Assembly: GCA_026874595.1 (NCBI GenBank)
Contig: CM049308.1
Coordinates: 38,219,027-38,283,026, forward strand
DNA: 64,000 nt
Source: Sipunculus nudus
Lineage: Eukaryota > Annelida > Sipuncula > Golfingiida > Sipunculidae
Reading direction: 5' to 3'
Positions 12,841 to 23,394 of this stretch are shown in pieces (within the stretch, counting starts at the first letter, position 1; the number at the start of each line of letters is the position of its first letter). The translations under genes and the position numbers were made by a program. The notes beneath the pieces are model-generated. The model did not search any database, was not told the origin of the DNA, and saw only the letters and a program-made list of their open reading frames with translations.

Positions 12841-13680
12841 TATATGATAAAAAATATTATTTAGAAATGAGGCACATGCTGGTTTTGTGTTGTAATAAAT
12901 ATAAGCTGTATTATGATTTGTTGTTTAGCTTATGTATGATTTTGATAGTACCTTTGGAGACAGGGAAGAGGATTGATTTCATTTATTTTATTGACAAATG
13001 GAGTACTATTGTCACACAGATTTTGACTTGGCCATATAACTTATAAGCAGAACATATAATATAAGAGTTTAACTATTTATTAAAAAAAATACAAATATTG
13101 TCCCAAATATAATTTTTTATTAAAAATAATAAGAGAATCATATGATTTTTTAAAATGAAATATAACTGATATGATTATAAAAATAATATTAAAGAATATA
13201 TTCATGAATGCATTCATGAATACATTTTGAAAGTATTTGCACGAGTATTCATATATTTTCATTTTTACCTGAATTCCCATTCTTTATGCAAGAAATTTTA
13301 TAATGGAGTACAAAATCATATTCGTATTTAAATACAATTACAAAGTATTTGCACCATGTCTGGAATTTATTCAGTTTTCACCAAACAATGATGTTGAGAA
13401 TCCAGAATATACAAAATTCACACATTTAAATAATGATCATAAGTACCTGGTTTTATGGCTTTTATTTATATTAAAAAATAACTGTAAAAAATTCATTTTG
13501 GACTAATTTCACATCAATGTACACACTAGACACAGCAGGAATCTAGATTAATATTATCAACTGCATCTTTGTCTAATTTCCTTCATATGATCCCTAATGA
13601 TTAGTAATGAATAATAAAATTTACTTCTTTATCATTAAAATTGAACTGAAAAATGCCATAGGTGACTGCATGGTGTTATT
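12841..13680. other. No convincing gene; AT-rich
   Basis: The region is about three-quarters A+T. A plus-strand open frame at 13303-13506 reads fairly protein-like in its middle (PCLEFIQFSPNND), but it lacks good splice sites and I cannot support it. Confidence 0.4.
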
Positions 13681-14429
13681 TGGAATATGTGATATTCTAC
13701 CCATCGATACAAGATTCTTATATCATCAGTAACTGCAAGTTAATTTCCTGTTATTATAAACTAACAAATACCTTTTCTTTTTTTCTTTAATTTGTTATTA
13801 AAAACCAATAAAAATTTATTAATTTATTGTTTTTTGTTATGTTCTTGGTTAAAACTACTAGATGAGTTGGGTTGGACACCTGGATCAACTGTGGCTTGCC
13901 ATTAGCTGCCTGGATTCCATGTATGCCTCGCCTCAAGCGTGCATAATTTGATGAAAGGTCAACAAGGTCAACATACAGGTGACTCAAGAGGGGCTGGAGA
14001 GAGCCAAAGTCTGACAGGGTCTCATAAAAAACATTAATAAAAGCTATAATTTTTGGCCAATTTCTTTCAGCTTTCAAAACTAAAAAGCTGAAATGCTTAT
14101 GTGTGCATGATATGAAAATTATATCAACAGTGCTCACGGGAAACAAATGTGCCATGGTCACAGTTGGGCAAAATTTAAGGTACTAATTTTATATTTATAC
14201 TAAATAAAATTTGAAAAAATTCAGAACTAATTTTGGGTATTCAAATGAATCTTGATTAAATAATGTTACATCCCTGACAAAAAAATCTCTAGCTTCAGCA
14301 ATGCTTTTGTTAAGGGAGTAAATATATTTCTTGATTTTTTACAAAGTGCATTATGTTTGGGCCCATAACTTAAAACAATTACACAATACTGACATCATTC
14401 TGGCACGTGCATAGAGAATGAAAAATATG
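13681..14429. repeat. 749-bp tandem duplication, copy 1
   Basis: Starts at TGGAATATGTGATATTC and repeats 749 bp later with only a handful of substitutions (for example near 13990, near 14075 and in the run near 14376). Direct comparison by eye gives more than 99% identity, so this is a recent event. It contains a candidate coding exon and the 5' part of a dispersed AT-rich module. Confidence 0.9.
13880..13993 (-). CDS. Candidate exon, copy 1 (duplicated exon)
   Basis: On the minus strand GGCTCTCTCCAG|CCC is a plausible acceptor and TGATCCAG|GTGTCC a plausible donor. They enclose exactly 38 codons in phase 0: PLLSHLYVDLVDLSSNYARL, then a segment with RRGIHGIQAANGKPQLIQ. The sequence is markedly protein-like and unlike the flanking AT-rich repeats. 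The reading frame stays open past the donor (VSNPTHLVVLTK), so the exon could be longer. I do not recognise the family. Confidence 0.4.
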
Positions 14430-15178
14430 TGGAATATGTGATATTCTACCCATCGATACAAGATTCTTATATCATCAGTAACTGCAAGTTAATTTCCTGT
14501 TATTATAAACTAACAAATACCTTTTCTTTTTTTCTTTAATTTGTTATTAAAAACCAATAAAAATTTATTAATTTATTGTTTTTTGTTATGTTCTTGGTTA
14601 AAACTACTAGATGAGTTGGGTTGGACACCTGGATCAACTGTGGCTTGCCATTAGCTGCCTGGATTCCATGTATGCCTCGCCTCAAGCGTGCATAATTTGA
14701 TGAAAGGTCAACAAGGTCAACATACAGGTGACTCAAGACGGGCTGGAGAGAGCCAAAGTCTGACAGGGTCTCATAAAAAACATTAATAAAAGCTATAATT
14801 TTTGGCCAATTTCTTTCAGCTTTCTAAACTAAAAAGCTGAAATGCTTATGTGTGCATGATATGAAAATTATATCAACAGTGCTCACGGGAAACAAATGTG
14901 CCATGGTCACAGTTGGGCAAAATTTAAGGTACTAATTTTATATTTATACTAAATAAAATTTGAAAAAATTCAGAACTAATTTTGGGTATTCAAATGAATC
15001 TTGATTAAATAATGTTACATCCCTGACAAAAAAATCTCTAGCTTCAGCAATGCTTTTGTTAAGGGAGTAAATATATTTCTTGATTTTTTACAAAGTGCAT
15101 TATGTTTGGGCCCATAACTTAAAAAAATTACACAATACTGACATCATTCTGGCACGTGCATAGAGAATGAAAAATATG
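14430..15178. repeat. 749-bp tandem duplication, copy 2
   Basis: Second copy of the unit at 13681-14429. Its right boundary is where the sequence departs from copy 1 after GAATGAAAAATATGT and continues into the rest of the dispersed module. The breakpoints share a short AAATATGTGGAATATGTG-like microhomology. Confidence 0.9.
14629..14742 (-). CDS. Candidate exon, copy 2 (duplicated exon)
   Basis: Duplicate of 13880-13993, produced by the 749-bp tandem duplication. The second codon changes from CTC to GTC (Leu to Val). Splice sites are conserved and the exon is a multiple of three in phase 0, so inclusion of both copies would add 38 residues without a frameshift. Confidence 0.38.
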
Positions 15179-16190
15179 TATATTATTTATGATTAAAGTC
15201 AGATCAGTGGTGTTGATATTAGGCAGTTTTGAAGTGTAACAATGGGTTTTTTATGGAAAAATGAAGTTTTTCATTAATATCTTGAATGTCCTAGTGACCA
15301 AATTCTTGGCATGGTAGGGCATTTTGGAGACATCTAACTGTATGCCGAATTTAAGGAACTTAGATTTGAAGCTGGGGAGCTGAGCTCTTGCAAACTGCAT
15401 AACACTAGCTTGATGTAAACAATATGTTACATGGTGCTTGAAAACTTGATTAAAATCTACAGTTTTTGATCATCTGGTTTCAAATTTTTGGTGTTAACAG
15501 TTGAAATGCTAACAAAAACATGCTGAGAAAATTAAATCCACAGTACTTACAGGAAAAAAACGTGCCATGGTCAAAGTTGGGCAAAATTTAAGGTACCAAT
15601 TTTTTATTTTTAATAATATTTTAAAAAATTTACAAGATTTTCATCTAATTTTGGGTATACAATTTAATTTTGATTAATTAAAGTTATATTACTGGAAAAA
15701 AGGTTTATAGCATTAACATTTTTTGTGTTAAGTGATCAAATATCTTTTCTGATTTTTTACAAAATGCATTATGTTTGGGCCCATAACTTTTTTAAATTAA
15801 ATAATACAGACAAAATTTCTGGCATGTACATAGGAACTATATAGAGGAATATTTATGGTAAATATGAGGTAGAGGAGATGAGTGGTTTTGATATTAGGCA
15901 GTCCTGAAGTGTGAAAATAGCTTTTAATAAAAAATTGAGGTTTTTCCTTAATTTCTCAAAGGAACGAAGTTGCAAACACCCAGTTTTCGGCTTGGTAGGA
16001 GATCTTGGGGACATCTAACATTATGCCAAATTTTGGATTCCTAGGTCTTACGGTTTCAAAACGTGCCACATCTACGGACGGACGGACGGACGGACGGACG
16101 GACGGACGGACGGATGGACAGACGGACGGACGACGGACAATGGACCACGACTATAGCTCAGATGACTTATAGTCAGCTGAGCTAAAAAAA
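15179..16190 (+). repeat. Dispersed repeat module, copy C
   Basis: Continues the AT-rich module that begins near 14780, then a second module from about 15440 (TTTGATCATCTGGTTTCAAA) to 16190. It ends with about nine GGAC/GACG units (16075-16135) and the palindrome AGCTCAGATGACTTATAG through TCAGCTGAGCT. A further partial end follows at 16195-16410. Confidence 0.7.
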
Positions 16191-16719
16191 TGAGACTTTC
16201 CTTAATGTTTCTGAGATTCACAGTCACAAAGACCAAATTTTCGGCTTGGTAGGAAATCTTGGGGACATCTAACATTATGCCCAATTTTGGATTCCTAGGT
16301 CTTTCTTTCAAAACGTGCTACATCTACAGACAGCAGATGAATAAACAGACAGACCATGGACAATGGAGCATAACTATAGCTGAAATTACTTAAAGTCAGT
16401 GGAGCTAAAATTGCATCAGAGTATGTATGAACACTCCCTGTTATAAATCAAACTCAACCAGAACTTCCTAAATATAACCACTATTTGTGAAAAATAATGT
16501 TGTCAGATTACAAAAAAAAAATTGTCTCTTTGAAAACTACTGATTTAACATTAGTGTTTTGCTTAGTAACCCCTGACAATTATATTACATTTATATTTGC
16601 AAAAAAATTGAAAGACATTTAGATTTATATTTTTCCGAAGTGCCATAAAAATTATGTTGATCTAGTTGTTAAAAAATTTTGAAAATTTATATGCGATTCA
16701 TTAGAACTAAAATGTTAAC

Positions 16720-16807
16720 CTCATGAATGAGCTCTACTCTTGTGTCCCCAAGCTCATTATACCAGGTAACAATGTAACTGTAAGGCTTTAAGACCATTGT
16801 CACTGAA
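16720..16807 (-). CDS. Candidate exon, unknown protein
   Basis: The minus strand has acceptor CTATAAAATCAG|T and donor CATGAG|GTTAAC around 88 nt, open as one base plus 29 codons. The product contains SVTMVLKPYSYIVTWYNELG and then DTRVELIHE, strand-rich and extracellular-looking, consistent with the signal-peptide exon 1 kb upstream. The donor is weak after position +2. Family not recognised. Confidence 0.35.
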
Positions 16808-17002
16808 CTGATTTTATAGATATGCATCTCAGAGATAAGCCCAATAACATTCATTTTTATTATACATATTTAATTATAAGCACCCCTTTTTTCTACACCC
16901 CAGGAACGTGGAAATAATCCTTCCATATTATAGAGTCTATAATGCCCATTCACATAAAAAAATGTAACACCCTTTAGCATTATGAGAAATAGAAATAAGA
17001 CT

Positions 17003-17006
<4 letters not shown>

Positions 17007-17079
<73 letters not shown>

Positions 17080-17092
17080 TCACGTATGTATG
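17007..17092. repeat. (AT)n(GTAT)n compound microsatellite
   Basis: About 45 bp of AT followed by about seven GTAT units and an interrupted one. Confidence 0.95.
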
Positions 17093-17182
17093 AACAGGCA
17101 TGCTGGATCACTGTTTTACAGATGGAAAGGGTATACAAAGAAAAGTGGTTCACTGGCAGTGGTTCTGTGTATATCCATCTCA

Positions 17183-17183
17183 C

Positions 17184-17238
<55 letters not shown>
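17183..17238. repeat. (AT)n microsatellite
   Basis: Alternating AT with one TT interruption. Confidence 0.95.
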
Positions 17239-17240
<2 letters not shown>

Positions 17241-17846
17241 CTACTTTTATATCGTATATGAGTTATATATGCAAGTGCAGCTTCACATAGTTGGATTTAA
17301 ATAATGAAATATTTGTCATTCTGATTTTATATTGTTCAGGAGTTCTCTGAAAATCTAAAAAAATTCCAAAATGCTAGCAATCATGGCAGTTGACAGGGTT
17401 GTCTCCAAAAAAATAATGAAATGTTTCCTGTAAATGTCCATTGAGAATGTTTTGGGCCAGAAAATGTCAATCACTGTAAGATGAGAATATTCCTAGTACT
17501 GTTAATGCAAAGCAAATTACACATCGCAAAGGATCTTGAGCTGTGAAAATGCCTTAGTTTTTATTCTGACATCTCTCGTAATAGCAGAACAGTCATTGTG
17601 TTACTAACTCCCATACAGTCACGTCCTATTGGCTATGTAGCTACTGTTGAAATTAAAACATCTGTCACCTTCTCTTAGAAAATGTTGTTCTGCACAAACA
17701 AGTATACCATCCTAACTTATATTTGGGGGATACAACACTGCAGCAAAAGTTTAACCAGATATTCTGTCATAGACACCAGTAACATTAGAAGTGAGATGTG
17801 TTCTTCCAATGGTAAGTGATTTTCATGAATGAAATGTGGTGCTTAC

Positions 17847-18026
17847 CTGTATTCTATCACCATACAATATTCCTGAGGCATCATCTTCATGGGATGTACA
17901 GGTTTTCAGATATTCTGTTGCACTTTCAGTTAGTACTCCATTGCAATGCAATGTGCAGGTCATAAGGTAGACACATAAAATTAGACAGACCACAGAAAAT
18001 GGCATCATTGCTAATACCTGAATCAA
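17847..18026 (-). CDS. First exon with signal peptide, unknown secreted or membrane protein
   Basis: The minus-strand ATG at 18026 (or the internal one at 18005) starts a hydrophobic leader, MMPFSVVCLILCVYLMTC, followed by TLHCNGVLTESATEYLKTCT and ending DRIQ. The exon ends at an excellent donor (ATACAG|GTAAGC) in phase 0. Length, leader and donor together support a real 5' coding exon of a secreted or type I membrane protein. Downstream exons would lie to the left (16720-16807, 14629-14742 and 13880-13993 are candidates). Cysteines just after the leader suggest a disulphide-bonded ectodomain. No family is assigned. Confidence 0.6.
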
Positions 18027-18859
18027 TCTTTGGTTTCATCAATCATGAATGTGTAAATGTGAGGCAATCAGGGATCCTGACATAAGATTTAACAGCACCA
18101 CCAGCCAATCAGAGCAAACCTGGAGTGCACACTGTGACCATTAATCAATTGACCAATCACTGCTCCAAATGACATATGCATTAATATAAAGCTGTACTGG
18201 CCTAGGGTCTAGACAAGAAACCCCTCCAATAAAAGCTACTCCTTTTGAGAAACAGAGGGAACATCCATCTGTTGGATAAGTCATGCAACTTTCAGCAGTT
18301 CATCCAAAAGTTCTGACTTTGACCTTGACCTTTCCATACTCTAGATCACCCTATACATTTAAAAGTAGAATCGGGTGCCAAGCATTTGTCTGCATTATAA
18401 CATAGGCCAGGACCTTAACACAAGCAGACCAAAGTGCCAGGAAACATTTTTCCATAGCCCATTCACCTAACATACTGACAAACAGACCTATGAAGTGAAA
18501 CATAATATAAATTTTAAGGAGTACAGTGGGAGTGAGCAAGTTGCTGTATAATTTAAAAACTGGATATTTGGTATGTTCCTGCATTCTGAGATCTAAAGGT
18601 TTTACTAAGTACATAATGACAAAGAGCTGTCCTTTTATGAAATATTATCGTATGTTTAGTGTTCTGTAGTCCTCTACTCTAAATTACAAATGATGTCACT
18701 TCCAGGGGTCTAATTTGCTGATACTTATATCCCTATATTGTTTGCATATGCAGTTGACCGCCATGTTGTTGTTTTGATCTATGAAATGAACTTTGCACAG
18801 TGTCAGTGTTTACATACATGTAACAACTTTAAGAGGTAAATTCTACATCTTTATAACAT
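18027..18859. other. Probable promoter side of the signal-peptide exon; no gene seen
   Basis: Lies 5' of the minus-strand first exon. No clear TATA box. An open minus frame at 18351-18614 has no supporting splice or start features. Confidence 0.35.
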
Positions 18860-19225
18860 TGGGGGTTAATTAGACAGGGAGAACAAACAAGTTTGTGATG
18901 TTTACATCCCTTTGTGTTAACATCTCAGGACAAAGGAGTCAGACAATGGGAGCTAACAAGTTTGTGTTGTTTCCATCAATTTGTGATGGCATTTCAGGAT
19001 AGAGGGTTAGACAGGGGGAAAAATAACAAGTTTGTGATGTTTCAACCATTTGAGATGGCTTCTCAGAATAGTGGGGTTAACAGGGGGAACTACCAAGTTT
19101 GTGATGTTTCCATCCATTTGTGATGGCATCTCAGGTTAGAGGGGTTAGACAGGGGGGAAATTACAAGTTTGTGATGTTTACATCAATCTGTGATAGCATC
19201 TCAGGACAGAGGAGTTGTTTGTGAT
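18860..19225 (+). repeat. ~68-bp minisatellite, 5 copies
   Basis: CAAGTTTGTGATGTTT recurs at about 18888, 18957, 19027, 19094 and 19164, followed each time by CATC...TTTGTGATGGCATCTCAGGA and GAGGGGTTAGACAGGGGGAA-type text. Copies are moderately diverged. Confidence 0.9.
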
Positions 19226-20680
19226 TCACAGCCCATTTGACATGTTATATCAAATAAAGTTGACATAGTTCTTTCATTCAATTATTTGTGATGTTTACCC
19301 CCTTTTGTGAGGGTGACAAAACAATTGTTTTCTAGCCAGTTCCTTATATTGTGCCACAAATGTTAAATCCTGCCTTTAAATCCTCCCAGGTATAACTGTG
19401 ACGAATGAGGAATTTTTAAATCATTAGTTCACAACTTTGCCCAATTACTATTAGCCAAGTCAGTAACAGGGCTAAGCCATGTTGGCTGAATTAATTAATG
19501 TTACACAATAAACCCAACCTACCAGTTACCACCTTGAAAACACAAAGGTGAGGGGCCTCTGAAACTGACTGAAGGTGATACAAAAGGCAATTAGCTGGGT
19601 GTTGTGATAACAAGAAACAGCCAGTTCAGAACACCAGAGTAAAATGCATAGACAATAATAATTTTAAACTACAGTGGAAAATGACACAGACCCAATTAGA
19701 GCCAATCAAGAGCCCTTGTGTCATTGATACTGCTAATATCATCATTGTTATGTATATTGGAGCTGCTGCCCATTTAAATACTTTGTATAGTAAACCAAAA
19801 AATCAAAAATAATAAAAATTCATATTAATCGTAAATTATGACTGTTTTACGGTGAATTAAATCAATATTAAATCACTGAATAAATTCATTTTATTTTAAT
19901 AAGCCAAACCTGACAATAACCCTGAAAACAATTCATAAATGTAAATACTAAACTGGATTTCAAAAGGGGCACCCTCATTCACAGTCTCATGGCGTTGATC
20001 AATGTATAATTGTATCTATATCCCTGATATCTTTCTCATATAATCCTTAGTCTGGATTACTCTATCATTATGTATATCACCAGCTCTGAATAGGCCTAAC
20101 ACACTTCTTGCTCTGCGCTCCACACTGCCCTCCTCCTCCACTCTCTCTCTTCTTTGCCCTTTCTCTCTCTCTCCCACTCTCTCTCTTTCCCGTCCTTGTT
20201 ATCATAAATTGATAGGACATTATCACTTTTCAAATGCACATTTCTGTTCACTAAAATTTATCATACGCAATCAGATTATTCTTACTTTGTATCTCCTTCA
20301 TCCCTTGCCGTCGTCCTGTCATTTAACATGTAAGGTTCATGACACATTAAATGTTTGTTCATTAGAGACCTACTCAATTAGCAATTAGGGAATGACATAC
20401 CAGGAGACAGGTTATTTTTATTACAATCTAGAGATGAATGATTCAAAACTTGAGAAAAGGTTATCAGACAATACCTGATTTGATTCAGAGAGTATTCACT
20501 GATGTTTGAATAGAAACTTTAATTTGCATATATATATTACAAAGGGCCCCCCCCCCCCCCCCCCCAAAAAAAAAAATATGTATGAAATTCCACTTATGTT
20601 AAGTTACAGGAATGATATGACGTAACTGTAGCCTGAAGAACAAATAACATGATACGAATGTATTTAAAACGTGTACTTAC
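19226..20680. other. No gene seen
   Basis: Holds a pyrimidine-rich CTCTCT patch (20120-20195) and a poly-C run followed by poly-A (20547-20576). No supported exon. Confidence 0.5.
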
Positions 20681-20707
20681 CAAATTGGCAACAACTTGGA
20701 ATTGCAT
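20681..20707 (-). CDS. Tentative short 5' coding exon
   Basis: The minus strand carries ATG followed by nine codons (MQFQVVANL) and a good donor (CCAATTTG|GTAAGT). It could be a 5' exon of a minus-strand gene. It is too short to judge on coding grounds, so only the donor supports it. Confidence 0.25.
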
Positions 20708-21236
20708 ATTGCCGTGGTAGTACGTAGTTTGAAAGGATGAGAGGGCGATAATCCATCACTGCAGTTGAAAATGGCAAAATAACGGGCATTTAAAAAAATG
20801 GGCAGAAACGAGATCTATTATTTATCGACTATTCTTGGTATTCGTTGAGACTGTAGAGTATTTTTGACCACAGTCTTTTATTTTTTTTTATATTAAACAA
20901 AACGATGGAACAATAACACAATATGGCGATTTATTGAGAATTCAAGGACTTGACGGTGCAGTGCGGATGATCGACCTGACGGAAAGCACCAGCGGGGGTA
21001 TATTGTTCTAATTTGAGAGACTATGGTTGTCAAAAATGGACAGTTAAAGTTATAAATTATCAAATATTCATATATGAATAATATTTAATACAGAAACAAA
21101 TGAAAATATTTTCATATAGCACACAACTGTCACCTCGCGCAAACAATATGGTGAACCAACAGTCAGCAGTGACAAGAAATAAAACCATTGACAATTGAAC
21201 CCAGATAATGACTAATATTTTTATTGGAAATGTTTT
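20708..21236. other. No gene seen; possible upstream region
   Basis: Includes a somewhat GC-richer patch (20940-21000) just upstream, on the minus strand, of the tentative 20681-20707 exon. This could be promoter sequence. Nothing more specific is visible. Confidence 0.3.
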
Positions 21237-21745
21237 TAGCTCAGCTGACTATAAGTCATCTGAGCTATAGTAGTGGTCCTTTGTCCGTCGTCCGGCCGTC
21301 CGGCCGTCCGTCCGTTAACGGTCACATTTTAAAACCGTTGGAACCACAAATCCAAAATTATACATACCATTAGATGTTCCCAAAACCTCCTACCATACCG
21401 AAAATTGGGTCATTAGGACTTCGTTCCTTCGAGATATTAAGAAAAACCTATGTTTTCCATAAAAAAGCCATTGTTACACTTCAAGGCTGCCTAATATCAA
21501 AACCACAGATCAGTTCTTGGTCATATTTAGTATTCATATTCTTCCATACATTTTCTATCAACATACAAAAAATTAGGTCAGTATTGGGTATTATTTTGAA
21601 GTTATGGGCCAAAATATAATACAATTTTTAAAAAATCAGGAAATATATTAACTCACCTACATGAGAATTGCTGAAGCTGGAGACTTTTTTTCAGGAATAT
21701 AACTTTATTTAATCAAGATTCAATTATTTACCCAAAATTGTCACT
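21237..21745 (-). repeat. Dispersed repeat module, inverted copy D
   Basis: Begins with TTAGCTCAGCTGACTATAAG and a GTCCGTCGTCCGGCCGTCCG array, which is the reverse complement of the ends at 5640-5735 and 16075-16190. It then runs backwards through the AT-rich module and stops abruptly where the 77-bp satellite starts. Confidence 0.8.
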
Positions 21746-23375
21746 AATAAATATATCGTAAATGCAATATACGGGTTACCGTAAAAGTTAAGACATGAAA
21801 ACTCCAGATTTTGTTTGTCACTATTATTTGCGCTAAATCTAGGATACGAGATACCCTAGCTAACCCGATGGATATGAAATCTGTCGTGTTTGTCACTATT
21901 AATATAAGGTATATCCAAAAACGGGTTACCCTTACCCTTCGGGCATGAAATACTCCAGTAAGTGTTTGTCACTCTTAATATATGCTATATTTGTGATACG
22001 GGTTACCCTAACCCTTCAGGCATGAATACTCCAGTAAGTGTTTGTCACTAATATTAATATATGCTATAGCCAGGATATGGGTTACCTATCCGTTTGGTCA
22101 AAAAATATTCCAGTAAGTATTTATCCCTTTGAATATTTGGTATATCCGATATAACGATTACCCTAACCCTTCAGGCATGAAATCCTCCAGTAAATTTTTG
22201 TCAGTATTAATGTTTGGTATATTGGAGATACAGGTTACCCTTACCCTTCGGGCATGAAATACTCCAGTAAGTGCTTGTCACTCTTAATATATACTATATC
22301 TGTGATACAGGTTACCCTAACCCTTCAGGCATGGAAAACTCCATTAAGCGTTTCTCACTATTAAAATTAATTTTCGTATATCCAGGATACGCGTTACCGT
22401 AAACCTTCGGACATGCATACTTCAGTAATTGTTTGTCACTATTAATATGTGCTAAATCTGGGATACGGGTAACCCTAACCCTACCTACAGGAAATACTCC
22501 AGTCAGTGTTTGTCACTGTTAAAATGTGCTATATCCGGTATACAGGTTACCCTAACCCTTTGGGCATGAAATACTCCAGTAAGTGTTTGTTACTTTGAAT
22601 ATTTGGTATATCTGGGATACGGCCCGGTTATCCTTCAGGTATGAAAAAATCCAGTATGTATTTGTCACTATTAATATGTGTTATATCTGGTATACGGGTT
22701 ACCCTAACCCTTCGGGCATGAAATAACCAGTAAGTGTAAGTCACTAATAAATATATCGTAAATGCAAGATACGGGTTACCGTAAATCATTGGACATGAAA
22801 ACTCCAGATTTTGTTTGTCACTATTAACATGTGCTTAATCTGGGATACGAGATACTCATACCCGATGGGCATGAACTCTGTCGTGTTTGTCACTATTAAT
22901 ATAAGGTATATCCAAAAACGGGTTACCCTAACCCTTCGGGCATGGAAATCTCAAGTAAGTGTTAGTAACTATTTAAACCTTTCAGTCATGAAATGCATTA
23001 TGTATATATATATGGTATCTCCGTGATGGGACTACCCTATAAAATATGGTATATCCTGGATAAGAATGACCCTAAGCCTTCGGACATGAAGTATAATATT
23101 CAAGTAAGTATTTGTCACTATTCAATTTATATGTGCTATATCTGGGATACAAATACCCTTACCGTAGGGGCATGAAAAACTATGGTAAGTCTTTGTCACT
23201 TTTAATATTTGGTATATCAAAGATACAGGTTACCCTAACCCTTCAGGCATGAATCACTCCAGTAAGTGTTTGTCACTCTTATTATATGCTATATATGTGA
23301 TACGGGTTACCCTAACCCTTCGGGCATGAAAACTCCAGTAAGTGTACGTCACTATTAATACGTCACCGCCATAGC
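21746..23375 (+). repeat. ~77-bp satellite with telomere-like core, about 20 copies
   Basis: Each unit carries GGGTTACCCTAACCCTTCGG, then GCATGAAATACTCCAGTAAG, TGTTTGTCACT, and a TTAATAT...GCTATATC tail. The CCCTAACCCT core contains telomere-type TTAGGG on the minus strand. Units are diverged (roughly 70-90% by eye). A two-unit block at about 21739-21930 reappears almost unchanged at about 22741-22930, about 13 units later, so part of the array has been duplicated as a block. Confidence 0.9.
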
Positions 23376-23394
23376 ACAGACTGTCCCAAACAAA

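Noticed and set aside
13303-13506. 67-codon plus-strand frame with protein-like middle
   Set aside because: No supporting acceptor or donor, opposite strand to the neighbouring candidate exons, and strongly AT-biased codons.
18351-18614. 87-codon minus-strand frame upstream of the signal-peptide exon
   Set aside because: No splice signals or domain, and composition is typical of chance frames in this region.
21746-23375. True telomere or subtelomere end
   Set aside because: Only single CCCTAACCC cores occur within a complex 77-bp unit. There is no uninterrupted TTAGGG run and sequence continues normally on both sides.
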